DNA of 64,000 bases from contig AP026542.1 of assembly GCA_026075535.2 (NCBI GenBank), positions 3,968,001 to 4,032,000 on the forward strand, in the 5' to 3' direction. The position numbers and the translations under genes are program-made. The notes under the pieces were generated by a model. The model ran no database searches, was not told the origin of the DNA, and saw only the letters and a list, made by a program, of their open reading frames with translations. The number at the start of each line of letters is the position of its first letter. The stretch's first letter is position 1. The stretch comes from Tricholoma matsutake. Taxonomy: Eukaryota; Basidiomycota; Agaricomycetes; Agaricales; Tricholomataceae. This document shows positions 47,509-59,107 of this stretch, piece after piece.

Positions 47509-49110
47509 CACCTGATCTTCCCACAAACCCAGCTTTATAATAGTGGGTGATCTGGTGCCTCACCCACTATTGTAAGGCTCGTTTCTGTAAAAACCCGACA
47601 TTGGCATTATTTCCCTCCCCAAGCAACGTTCAGACTTACCAAGGTAAGCGTACACACCATGCTCACATAAGCATATAGGTCCGGGAATGTGCGGGACAGC
47701 TTCCCGCCACTGTTCCCACCCCCCGATCACTGTTGATCACTATCTCCCACGGTTGATCAACACGCACCACAGCTTCGGCTACCATCGCACTCATCATCCC
47801 CGATGATGAACATGCCTTTCCTCTCATTCCTGACCATTTTCCCTCGCTTTTTTTTTGATATATAATACTTATATATGTAGTGTCAATGAACAGTCATTTC
47901 CGCTTTTACAGCTATATTTAACCCAGAGCAAGCACTCTTCTTGAGTTTGAGGAGGAGGAGAGGTGTCATCTTCTCATGAGAGTGTTATATTGCATGTAAC
48001 TTGCTATATATTAATATATATGACTATCCGAATGACTGTGGATGGCACTACATGAGTAGAGAAGAGGGGGAACAGGGAGAGGTGATGGAAGTGTGAGACA
48101 GGGTACCCACTGCTGGGCTTGCACACCCTCCACAGCCAAAAAAAATGTAGGGGGGTAGAGGGATGTACATAGATGCAGGGATTAATGTTGGGAGAGCTGG
48201 GAACAAGGTGCTCTCTGTGAGTGCACCTGTATGGGGGGAGAGGTTGTCACTTACCTGCATACCTAGGCCATCCCCTTATGAAATGCACATGGAAAAGGGA
48301 TATAATAGTCAAATAAGACAATACAATAGACCCCCTGAAGTCCCTGTAGTAATGTGGATGGCCATAGCAGAGAACATGGAGTCAGGAGGAGGTATCCATA
48401 CCCTGGGAGATCCATGGCACCAAAGCGTTCGCTTTCTTTGATTCCTGGGCCTTATAGTAAAGTAGAACAAAGATCAGTAAAGGAGATAGCAGGGATATAA
48501 GATCCTGACTCACCAGGACATGGATTCCCCACCTACAGATGTGAACTTTGCTCACCATGTATCCCACACTTCACCTTCTGTACAAAGCTCCTTATAGGCG
48601 TCTATAGTAGTCCTGTACCCCTCGTTTACAACCTACAAGTCATCCATATAGTCAATACTTCACCCTACAATTCAGGATCTTCACCTACTCACCTTTTTTC
48701 CTTGTTACTATATGCCAGCTCACAGGACCCACTGGTGGCTGTATAGATAGATTAACCAAGGTATTATAGGTAGAATCAATACCTTGGAATAGTTCATTGG
48801 TCTGTATTAAAGAGGTGGAGAGTCCATAGATTGAGTTGGAATGCAGTCACTCACACAAGGCCAACAGTACTTCACTTGCTTGGTGTAGTCACAGAATTAG
48901 TGCAAAGTATCATATCACACAAAATTACCTTGAGTTAGAGACTATTCATATGGCAGGAGAGGCCGAGCTATGCACCATAGAGCAGGTTGAACCAGGTGTT
49001 CCAAAAAAGGTAATAATCTTGGAATATAATAGTGAACCAATGCGCCATTGATTGGAGAGCATAAGTGAATAAAGATGAGTAGGTTCCATAGAAAGCAAAA
49101 GGACTGGAGT
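47509..49110 (+). repeat. P2 left arm
   Basis: The outer 1.3 kb is nearly identical to the right arm, while the inner 200-300 bp is clearly diverged. The minus and plus ORFs inside it (48048-48567) are shadows repeated by the other arm. The spacer is about 49110-49310. Confidence 0.85.
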
Positions 49111-50679
49111 CAATCCGTCGAGAAGTAGAGGCAGAGTGCTGAAGAAAGTGTTTACAAATGGAATGATTGGGGTCCATGAACCATGATGATATGATCGGAC
49201 TCGTCTAAATGCCCGCCGCGAACAACCACGCCAAAATGTGTCGTTTTGCACATATCTCACCCAATACTCCATGGATTCCCTCCGGTCCTGTTGCGGCATA
49301 TGCAGAAGACCCCCCTCTATCTACATCTGGTGTTCAATTAACGGTGCACTATGTTGCTGTTGAGCTATCTTCAGTTTATTACCATTTTGGGAATGCTTGG
49401 CTCAACCCTCTCTCTCGTGCATCCTATAACCTCATACACTATATAGATGGTCTTTGATCTAAGGGAACCTGTCTTATGATCGGATTATGTCACTATCTTT
49501 ACACTACATTGTGATGTAGAAGCTATGCAGGCCTTGTGTGAGTGACTGCATTCCAACTCAATCTATGGACTCTCCACCTCTTTAATACAGACCAATGAAC
49601 TATTCCAAGGTATTGATTCTACCTATAATACCTTGGTTAATCTATCTATACAGCCACCAGTGGGTCCTGTGAGCTGGCATATAGTAACAAGGAAAAAAGG
49701 TGAGTAGGTGAAGATCCTGAATTGTAGGGTGAAGTATTGACTATATGGATGACTTGTAGGTTGTAAACGAGGGGTACAGGACTACTATAGACGCCTATAA
49801 GGAGCTTTGTACAGAAGGTGAAGTGTGGGATACATGGTGAGCAAAGTTCACATCTGTAGGTGGGGAATCCATGTCCTGGTGAGTCAGGATCTTATATCCC
49901 TGCTATCTCCTTTACTGATCTTTGTTCTACTTTACTATAAGGCCCAGGAATCAAAGAAAGCGAACGCTTTGGTGCCATGGATCTCCCAGGGTATGGATAC
50001 CTCCTCCTGACTCCATGTTCTCTGCTATGGCCATCCACATTACTACAGGGACTTCAGGGGGTCTATTGTATTGTCTTATTTGACTATTATATCCCTTTTC
50101 CATGTGCATTTCATAAGGGGATGGCCTAGGTATGCAGGTAAGTGACAACCTCTCCCCCCATACAGGTGCACTCACAGAGAGCACCTTGTTCCCAGCTCTC
50201 CCAACATTAATCCCTGCATCTATGTACATCCCTCTACCCCCCTACATTTTTTTTGGCTGTGGAGGGTGTGCAAGCCCAGCAGTGGGTACCCTGTCTCACA
50301 CTTCCATCACCTCTCCCTGTTCCCCCTCTTCTCTACTCATGTAGTGCCATCCACAGTCATTCGGATAGTCATATATATTAATATATAGCAAGTTACATGC
50401 AATATAACACTCTCATGAGAAGATGACACCTCTCCTCCTCCTCAAACTCAAGAAGAGTGCTTGCTCTGGGTTAAATATAGCTGTAAAAGCGGAAATGACT
50501 GTTCATTGACACTACATATATAAGTATTATATATCAAAAAAAAAGCGAGGGAAAATGGTCAGGAATGAGAGGAAAGGCATGTTCATCATCGGGGATGATG
50601 AGTGCGATGGTAGCCGAAGCTGTGGTGCGTGTTGATCAACTGTGGGAGATAGTGATCAACAGTGATCGGGGGGTGGGAA

Positions 50680-52762
50680 TAGTGATGTCCAAGGCTCGGC
50701 CCAAAGCCCTGAAGCCCGGGCTGCCGAGCCCTTGAAGCCCGAGCCGAGCCGGGCCTTACTGAAGGCTTTCTAGGGCTCAAGGCTCGGCTTGTATTATTAG
50801 AAGCCTGAGCCGAGCCCTGAAGCCGCGGCTTTCAAGTGTAACTGTTGTAAAATTGACGCGTTGACTTCATGTCATGTGCTGTAAGTCAATTAAATAGGTG
50901 CCTTGCTCATATCATCAACAGTCATCAACCTGGCGACGCAAGCCTTAATAACTACATACAGCAAATCAAAGCATTACAATCCTGCCGAACCTGATGCTGA
51001 TCTTGCAAGGCCCGAACGCGACGAGGTGGGACTGGTGCGAGCAATCTGTGTCAAGGTATTTCTTCGCATGATTATTGATGTTTTTCCATCTTGACGGTTT
51101 CCATCCTTAGGTGTGCTCCTCTGCGAAGCGTAAACAACGCTTTGCTGATATCCAAACACGAGGTGGCTTGAAGACTACCCATCAGCTTCTTCTCGATATG
51201 GCTGTGCACTGGTCTTCCACCTACGTGATGACATCACGAGCTGAGGCCAAACGTCCAGTATGTATTTCTCCATGCAGCTCATGGGCAATGCTGACAAGTA
51301 CTAGTTTGTTGATACTTTTGTGTATGAGATTGGACGAGAGGAGAAAGACCTCTCGAAACGTAAAAAGATTGATGACCTATTTCTCTCAGATGCTGAATGG
51401 GAGCGCATTGGTTTATTCAATGATCTACTTGCAGTAAGCTGTTACATTTTTGGGTGATCTAATATGTGCTGATGTGGTATTGTGACAGCACGCTGATAAT
51501 GCACAGCAAGCTTTTTCATCAGATAAGGGAAGCACCCTTCATCTCGCATTGCCTGCGCTCGAAGCATTACATAAGGCATGGACCAAACGAGCCGAGTGCA
51601 TCAAATATATTGATTTTGTCCCTGCCCTGAATGCTGGACTGGCGAAAATTGCGGAATACTATGATCGTACAGCTGATTCTGATGCGTATACCTTTGCTAT
51701 GTGTTCAATTACTTCCCTGTGTCCACTAATAAACTATGACACCTGTTTAGTACTTGATCCCTCACAGAAAACAGAACATATTCGCAAATATTGGGGTCAG
51801 GAAAAGTTGGAAAGTATCCTCAAGGAGGCCGAAGAAATGGTCAGTGTCTCAAGTTTGGGAGTTTTGGTGTGCGCTCACAATGATATTATAGTACAAGCAA
51901 CTCTACCTTGGAATGTACAGCAACAATTCAGTACCGGCACTGGCACAGCGTAAAGGAAAGTCAGCGATGCGCAAGGTTGGCATACTAATCTGTGAATTAT
52001 CTGATGACGACGACGAAGATAATAATGGTGTCCAATCCCGTACATCCCCCATCACACCCAGTGAACCAAGTGCTCCTTGGCACAAAGATTTCTTTGAATA
52101 TTTGAACTCAACAGATCAACTCGGCAATATGACAATTGTCAAGTGGTGGGGGGTACGTGTCCCTCACATCATGTTTGATTTGATAGTCATCTGACTTATG
52201 GCGTAGTGGAATACTACACGCTATGATGTCTGGGTGTCTCTTGCATGCGATATGCTCCCAATTATGGCATCGTCGGTTTCAAGCGAACGTGCATTCTCAT
52301 CTGCAGGGATCACAATTTTGAAGCACCGCAGTTGACTCAAACCTGATATCATCGAGGCGTTACAGTTCCTCAAGTGCATGTACCATTGTGAGCTCCTCTT
52401 CTGGGAAGAACCTAGCCCAGTGCTCGAGGTGGAGGAATATGATGATCTTCAGGGAGCCGGTGACAGCAATCTTCATGATGCAGAACAGGTGGGCTGGGAT
52501 GGATTGGTTGATGATCTTGCTGATGATGAGGGCTTCGTCGATCATGATGAAGATGATATATTTGTGCAAGATGTATTGTAGGAGCTCTGAGACTAATTTT
52601 GCCGTGATCTTCACTACAAAGCCAAGGCCTGAGCCCAAGCCCAGCCCAAGCCCAGTCCAAGCCCTTAACTAGGGCTCGGCTCATGTTCTATCCAAGCCTG
52701 AGCCTGGTCAAGCCGAGCCCAAGCCCAGGCTTTCGAGCCGAGCCGGGCCCTATACATCACTA
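50680..52762 (+). mobile_element. hAT element in the P2 right arm
   Basis: This 2083-bp element has inverted ends TAGTGATGT and a perfect 8-bp duplication, GGTGGGAA (50672-50679 and 52763-52770). Both subterminal regions (50690-50835 and 52620-52750) are packed with GCCGAGCC and AAGCCC repeats, likely transposase-binding sites. The target is P2, so it is younger than P2. Confidence 0.93.
50924..52581 (+). pseudogene. hAT transposase, N-terminally truncated
   Basis: Readable exons start at 50924 (VINLATQALITTYSKSKHYN), with an intron at 51056-51110. They continue KRKQRFADIQTRGGLKTTHQ, DMAVHWSSTYVM, then DFVPALNAGLAKIAEYYDRT, DSDAYTFAM and LDPSQKTEHIRKYWGQEKLE. The C-terminal hAT dimerisation region is clear at 52130-52380: IVKWWG, RYDVWVSLACDMLPIMASSV, SSERAFSSAGI, then PDIIEALQFLKCM and an acidic tail. 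The N-terminal BED zinc finger and the first catalytic region are missing, and a TGA (HRS-stop-LKPD, near 52334) again fits CGA to TGA. The element is therefore a defective derivative. Confidence 0.9.
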
Positions 52763-53646
52763 GGTGGGAACAGTGGCGGGAAGCTGTCCCACACATTCCC
52801 GGACCTATATGCTTATGTGAGCATGGTGTGTACGCTTACCTTGGTAAGTCTGAACGTTGTTTGGGGAGGGAAATAATGCCAGTGTCGGGTTTTTACAGTA
52901 ACGAGCCTTACAATAGTGGGTGAGGCACTGGATCACCCACTATTATAAAGCTGGGTTTGTGGGAAGATCAGGTGCTCTTGACCTTGAACCACCACCATCT
53001 GCTTGATATGCATCTTCTGGCTCAACCGCTTGCTCAAATCACTTGGTTCTTTTTGCTATGGCTTTTGTGGCTTCCTGGGCATCTTTTGGGAGTGTTCCCA
53101 CACCATCCCCATTTGGGCATTGCTATGTCTTCTGCTGTACCTTGCTTTATAGAATCTTTTGTATTGCAAAGTAAGTTGTTATTGTATTTTTTTTGTTTCT
53201 TTGTGTTGGATGGATTATATAATAAAAACAATCAAAAAAGAACTTGTATTCGCCACACGAAGTGGTGGCCCACTCCCCCCATGTGGATTGCTGGACTTGA
53301 AAAGTCTACCAAAAAGAAATGTCCAGATTGTTCTAGCAAAATGGTTGAGCAACAGTATTATACTACTGTTCCAAAACTAATGGTATTTGAATATCCAAAT
53401 ATGGATATCAAAACTAGTCGTTGCATCAAGTTCAAAGACAAAACAGTATTGAATTTGAGAGGTATCGTATACCATGGTGATAATCATTTTACTTGTAGAA
53501 TTATTTCACCTGATGGACATATATGGTTGCATGATGGAATATCAACAGGGAGTGCATGTGAGGATCATGGAAATTTACAGACTATATCTGACAAAGAGTT
53601 GAGAACTTGTCAAGAAAAAAGCTTAGTTATTGCTGTATATGCTTAG

Positions 53647-53949
53647 AGTTATGTACTTGTAGTATGTTGTTGAATATGTATTGATAGATTATAGCAAATG
53701 TAATTGGCTTTCTGTCTGAGTAATGAATGGCATAATAAATTGAGGTCATGTGATTATATAAAATCACATGACTGAAGCTGGTTGTCATGCACAGCCACAT
53801 TATGTACTTATAAAACTTTTACATTTGTAATATGAGAAAATAAATTATTATAATCAATTAATTATTATTCTGCTGCTATATCTATCAGTTTTAACTTAAA
53901 TAAATGGACGAGTATTTGCCACACACAGTGCTGGCCCTCTACCCCCAAG
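53647..53949. other. AT-rich sequence, no gene seen
   Basis: It includes a palindromic TCATGTGATT ... AATCACATGA at about 53747-53770. A 40-bp segment at 53910-53949 resembles the sequence at 53229-53270 (GCCACACGAAGTGGTGGC-like). Possibly the 3' part of gene E plus the end of the inserted segment. Confidence 0.4.
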
Positions 53950-54258
53950 TAAGGCCTAGGAATTGAAGAAAGTGAACAATTTGGCCCCACGGATCTCACA
54001 AGGTAAGCATACCTTCTCCTGAAAACATGTTCTCTTTTATGTCTCTACTAACAACTGCATGGCCTTTAGGGGGTCTATCAGGTTGTTTATTAGGACTATT
54101 CTACCCCACATCCATGCTCATTTTGTAAGGGGAAGGCCTGGGTATGCATGTAAGTAACAACCTCTCCCCCTCCCCATACAGGTGCATTGACACTGAGTCC
54201 CTGGTTACCAGCTCTTCCTACATCACTCCCCACCTCTACATACACCAATCTACCCCTC
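53950..54258 (-). repeat. P1 right arm, block 3
   Basis: It mirrors about 4400-4685 of the left arm (TAAGGCCTAGGAATTGAAG; GGTGCATTGACACTGAG). It is cut by the next insertion at CCCTC. Confidence 0.7.
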
Positions 54259-54439
54259 TGTAAGAGTTCCTCTTACATCAGCAATCCATTATCACATGCA
54301 TCCATTATCACATGTTATTCCACTGGTATATAGTCTATACTTCAAGTATTGTACTGTATCTTAGTTCTTCCCTCCAAATATACTAAGTTCCTAACATGTC
54401 TCGTTCTCCCTGAGTGTTGGAAGCTCTGGCTTCCTTCCA
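54259..54439 (+). repeat. First 181-bp LTR of the non-autonomous element
   Basis: It begins TGTAAGAGTTCCTCTTACAT, an internal palindrome, and ends TTCCA. It matches 63138-63318 with only a few differences. Confidence 0.9.
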
Positions 54440-54602
54440 CTTTTTTTTTGTTATGAACTTACTATCCACACTCTAGTACTCTCTCTCATGACACGCATCT
54501 TTTCCTTACCCCGCCGACCCTGAAATTTCCAAAACAGTCATTTTTTTCACACCAGACAGAGAACAATAGCACTCCCTGAACTATCATCAACTACATACTC
54601 TC

Positions 54603-55004
54603 TGTTAGGGTGACACCCACTATCTGCTAGCTAAGACCATGTGGGTTCTCTCTACAAGAAGGGGGCAGGATCTGCGCTCATGATGGGGGAACTGATGGTT
54701 TTGATGCAAGGGGTTATTAATAGATGAGTTGGTTGAGAAAGGCCTTTCAGACTGAAAATGTAGGTGGAATACCTAAGAGAACACAACTGGGGTCCCCTAG
54801 GTGTATATTTAGGGTTTATATACTATGTTACATATATTGTACATTGTTGTTACTGACGCACTCGTACATGCGTGTACATTTTGATGCGTGCGAAATAAAA
54901 TTCTCATGCTATCAAAGTGTAGCATCATTTGGCATCATGTAGCATAATTCGACATAATAAAATAAAAATGAAATTTTATTAGGTAATGGGGTGGTTTCCT
55001 AACA
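54603..55004 (-). repeat. Gypsy-3 3' LTR
   Basis: 402 bp, same family as the Gypsy-2 LTRs; the polypurine tract lies at about 55005-55017 (AAAAGGGGGGTAA on the minus strand). Confidence 0.93.
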
Positions 55005-55015
55005 TTACCCCCCTT

Positions 55016-58000
55016 TTATGCCTCGACTTCCAGGCAAGAAAATATTATGTCTGTCCCCTCTGTGAAATTTTGGTAAGGCCGGAATTTCATCCCCTCATAC
55101 ACCATTCTTGCAATGCGACGTGGAGCATTCGGATTACATTTAAAGAATTGGGTGATCACATTATGTGCTCGCTTACAATTGTCTTCGGGTTCCCACAAAT
55201 TATTTTTGTCGGTACAGTTTTTCCACTTTATTAAGAACTCCAATTTGTTCCATCAAAGACATGAGTCTAGAATTTCTTCAACTATGTATTCTGGAGCACC
55301 TTCTACTATTATTGGAGGTTGTGGAGTAGTTTGCTGGCCAGGAATAGTGGGTGGGTGGTAAGGGCGTAGGCAGGATACATTAATTTCAGGATCAATCTTG
55401 AATGATCGGGGTAATTTTACCACTACTGCATTAGGTGAGATCACTTTAGAGATGGCATATGGGCCAACTTGTTTTTCCATAAGTTTCCTCAAAGGTCATG
55501 GAATATTCAGGTCCTTGGTACTTAGCTACACCAAGTCACCAACTTTGTACTCTGGAGCGCGTGCTCGAGTACGATCCACGTGTCGCATCATGTCATCACA
55601 TGCTTTCTTCAATGCCGCCTCTGCTTCCTCTTGTACCTTTTGCATCTTAGATACAAAGTCTTCTACCGACTGTACTTTGACTTCCCTTCTGGGTTCTACT
55701 CCCATGTGAGGATGATATCCATAATTTGCGAAAAAGGGTGACATACGAGTAGCCGAATGGAATTTGTTATTGTGGGAAAATTCGGCAATTGCCAGCCATT
55801 CGGGCCAGTCGGTTTGTCAGTAGTTGACAAACATACGTAGGTACTGCTCCAACTCCTGGTTCATTCTTTCTGTCTGCCCATCAGTCTGCGGGTGATATGC
55901 CGTAGATCATTTAGTTTGAATTCCCAATATGTTGTTCAGTTCTCGCATAAATGTGGAAGCAAATTGTGGTCCATGATCGGAGATAACGGTATTGGGTAAC
56001 CCATGTAACCGCCATACCTGATTTAGATAGAGGCATGCCAGGCCCAATGATGAGGTTTCTGTAGTAGTAGGAATAATATGGACCTCCTTTGTGAAGTGGT
56101 CACATACTACAAATATTGCATTGTACCCTTGAGCGTCAGGTAATCTGGTAATAAAATCCACAGATATATCTTGCCATGGTGCTTTAGGTATAGGGTTCGG
56201 CATTAATTTTCCTGCAGGTTTTTTTGGAAATTTCTTCCCCCTCATGCATGTATCACATCCACCCACATACCCCAACACATACTTTGAAATTCCGGGCCAC
56301 CAATAATTTCTCATTACTAATTCCAATGTCTTCCATCTTCCTGGGTGTCTGGCAGTCGGCGTATTGTGATGTAACCAGACGATCTCCCTTCGCAAATCCT
56401 GATCCTTTGGTACATAGACTTTTCCTCAAAACAACACTGACCCTTGTTCCTCAGCCCATTCATCTCCTTTAATATTACCTTTCTTCTCTCCCTTCAGAGC
56501 TTTCATGGCTTCCACTACTTCATCATCCATTTCCGAACATTGTCTAATTTTAGACAACATTTCCGTTTCCGAGCTATCTATTAATAGAAGCCCTTGATGC
56601 ATAGCACAAATGCGAAAGTATTTGGGTTTGAGTATGGTAACATTTTTATTGTCCTCCTCCACCCCCCTTTTATGATCAATATGTCTGGATAATGCATCTG
56701 CTTTCCTCATTAAGCTTCCTGCTTTGAATAGTGTGCAACGTGCTTGCCAGCGATTAAGCTTTTTAGCGGACATGAAGTATTGCAGCTTTTGATGATCCGT
56801 CCAGATCTCAATCTGATGCGTACATCCCTCCAAATAATGCCTCCATGCCTCCAATGCTCATATTATCCCCAACATCTCTTTGTCATGCACATCATAATTC
56901 CTCTCCACATCATTCAACCCTTGGGACAAATATGCACAAGGATGCCATTTGTCATCTTTGCACAGCATTGATAATACCACTCCAGTAGCAAAATTGGATG
57001 CATCTGATTCCACTCATAAAGGGCATGTGAAATCCACTGGGGCTAATATTAGTGTTTCAAGGTCCAGTTGGGTTGCAGTCTTTTGCACTCTTTTTAAAAT
57101 TTAAGCTGCCTCCTACTACCTCAAACAATAAGATAAAATCATGAAAATATTTGAGCAGATAGATCTAGCCAAAGACTGGGGGGTCATCTCAGAACATAAG
57201 GATTCTGGTCAGTGATTGTCAATATAATCACAAAATTTAATCATGGATAGAGAAGTGAAAATAATGGGGGGTCCTCTCTTTGATGAAATGATTTCATCCA
57301 GTCATTGCTGAGATACAGCAAAACAGCAAAAGACCGGACCTTGAAACACTAGCTAATATTGGTCCCTCCACAAACTTCCTCTTCAACTCCTCAAATGCTG
57401 TCTGCTGCTGCTCTCCCCACCTCCATACTACTACCTTTCACATAAGGTTATGTAAGGGTGCGGCAATTTTTGAAAAATTGTGCACAAAGCGATAATAATA
57501 ATTTGCGAGTCCCAAGAAGGCTTGAACCTCCTTGACACAGGTGGGCACAGGCCAATCTGTGATTGCCTGTACCTTGATCAGATCCATTTTGATCCCATCA
57601 GGGCTGATCAATAATCCTAGGAACTCAATCTTGCTTGCCCCAAACACACACTTCTCCAGTTTCAAAAATAGATCATTCTCCGCTAACCTCTGTAGCACCT
57701 CCTGCACTATCGCCTCATGATTTTCTTCATCCTCCATGAATATCAGAATGTCGTCAATAAATATTATTACCACCCCTTTGTCTATTACGTCCTTGAAAAT
57801 GTTGTTCATAATATTTTGAAAGGTCAGGGGACTATTAGTCATCCCGAAAAACATGACAAGCAGCTCGAAGGATCCTCGACATGTGGCAAATGTGGCCTTC
57901 CACTCATCTCCTTTCTTTATTCGTACATTGTTGTATCCCCATCATAAATCCAATTTTGTAAAGACCTTGGCTTTTTCCACCTTGTCAATTATTTCTGAGA

Positions 58001-58920
58001 TCAACAGCAGGGGGTACACATTCTTCACTGTCCACTCATTCAGATACCTATAATCTGTACACATCCTCTTCCTTTGGTCTTTCTTTGGCACGAAGAATAT
58101 TGGTGATGTCTGTGGTGATTTTGAAGGTCGTATGTATCCTTTGCGCAATTGCTCCTTCAGGAATGCATCCACTTCTTCTTGTTCCATTGGAGATAATGGA
58201 TATACCTTCGACTTCTTCAGCACAAACCCTGGATTCATCTCGATCACATGATCCCATGGCTTCCGCACTGGCATTCGCTCAGACTCCTTCTTCTGGAACA
58301 CTGACAGATATTCATGATACACCTTTGGCACCCATTCCTCCACTGGCTTCTCCACCTTCATGATATTCTTGTCCCATGACTGTCCTCCACAAATTGCTCT
58401 AAAGGTTTGCTTCTGCTCTTCTTTCTCGATCATGACCGGAACTTTCTCATTTGGCATTTCCTCATCCTCCACTTCCTCCATCATAACAGAATACTTTCTC
58501 GGACGTTCTTTTTCTTTCTTTTTCATTCTTCATCTTTCTCCCATACACATTACATTCCTTAGGACAACGAGTCATTTGTACTTTCCCAGTTTTCCAATCT
58601 ATTTCAGGATTATGCTTCCATAACCACAGACATCCTATTATTAGATTGGTTTTCCCAAGATCACACACTTCAAATACGGCTCGCTCCTGATGCTCCTGAT
58701 ACTTTAGTACCATAGTCACCTCCTCCTTGATAGTTCCTCCACGATTGACTGTTCTGTCAATATTGTACACCATTATAGGTTGCACCAGCTTGCGTGTGCT
58801 AATACTGTTTCCAGTAATTAAGGACCAATTAATGAATAATCCTGTAGCACCACTATCAAGCAACACTTCCACATCAATTGCTGCATGCATGTCCACTGTC
58901 TTCAGTCCCACAGTCAAGGT
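55016..58920 (-). pseudogene. pol: Gypsy-3 pol relic
   Basis: Read from 58920 to 55016: protease (LLDSGATGLFI), RT (FFVPKKDQRKRMCTDYRYLN; active box FIDD near 57740), RNase H (about 57000-56740, interrupted by the MITE), integrase (HHNTPTARHPGRWKTLEL; ISDHGPQFAS with its aspartate intact) and chromodomain (FLIKWKNCTDKNNLWEPEDN). Unlike Gypsy-2 it has frameshifts, for example near 58500 and 55500. Stops after LHNL(M/T), after VLF and after VNY fall at the same codons as in Gypsy-2. Confidence 0.88.
57050..57351. mobile_element. 302-bp hAT-type MITE in Gypsy-3
   Basis: The ends are TAGTGTTTCAAGGTCC in inverted orientation, and the flanks are a perfect 8-bp duplication, GCTAATAT (57042-57049 and 57352-57359). 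No ORF is present. It is the youngest layer of this nest. Half a copy lies at 19850-19991. Confidence 0.92.
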
Positions 58921-59107
58921 GATTTCGGGTTCTATTCATGCAGAGTGAATAAAGAATTTAGGGGTTTTTGGAAATAGTGCTTGGCAATTTTCTTGGTCAT
59001 GTGTTCGCAACAGTTGTACTCCTCCTCGATTTCCTTTTCTGATTTACTCTGGGTTTCCTCGGATACTAATACATTGTAACAATTCTGGGTCACCAATGGG
59101 GAAACCT

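Larger units (their letters stand above)
47509..52974. mobile_element. Palindromic element P2 with exact 8-bp target duplication
   Basis: The ends are CACCTGATCTTCCC and its inverse GGGAAGATCAGGTG. They are flanked by a perfect duplication, CTCTTGAC (47501-47508 and 52975-52982). The arms (47509 to about 49110, and about 49310 to 52974 less the nested hAT) are inverted copies. Stretches of several hundred bases at 48.05-48.57 and 49.83-50.34 kb encode identical peptides on opposite strands, so are near-identical. Near each tip is a hairpin (TAATAGTGGGTGA ... TCACCCACTATT). There is no transposase. An 8-bp duplication points to mobilisation by hAT- or KDZ-type transposase. Confidence 0.88.
49310..52974 (-). 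repeat. P2 right arm, interrupted by a hAT element
   Basis: The arm runs 49310-50679 and resumes at 52763-52974. The break restores perfectly if one copy of GGTGGGAA is removed, giving the left-arm order around 47713-47720. Confidence 0.85.
47405..53646 (+). pseudogene. Gene E: possible ubiquitin-protease-like gene split by P2
   Basis: The reading frame on the left (VGENFDVGVQNWQRLPTTMV, 47405-47508) joins across P2, at the CTCTTGAC duplication, to 52983 (LEPPPSA, a TGA, YASSGST, then NHLVLFAMAFVASWASFGSV), where one copy of the duplication supplies SLD. Further exons follow to the stop at 53644-53646. The last exon has KKKCPDCSSKM, LMVFEYPNMDIKTSRCIKFK, LRGIVYHGDNHFTCRIISPD and IWLHDGISTGSACED. 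A CxxC pair followed by an HFT...HDG arrangement resembles the C-terminal half of USP-type peptidases, in which the histidine is catalytic; this assignment is tentative. The 5' end is not defined. Confidence 0.45.
37482..53949. other. 16.5-kb segment inserted in the P1 right arm
   Basis: The two flanks fit together without gap or overlap when compared with P2 (CTTTACTATAAGGCC), so this is one insertion. Neither a target duplication nor terminal inverted repeats are seen. Subtracting the retroposon, copia element and P2 leaves about 4.3 kb, which contains degraded coding regions, R1 copy D and gene E. A Helitron-like mechanism is conceivable but no convincing CTRR end was found. Confidence 0.5.

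Noticed and set aside
48048..50344. Paired identical ORFs on opposite strands as duplicated genes
   Set aside because: They are mirror images produced by the P2 palindrome; none has a domain or plausible gene structure.
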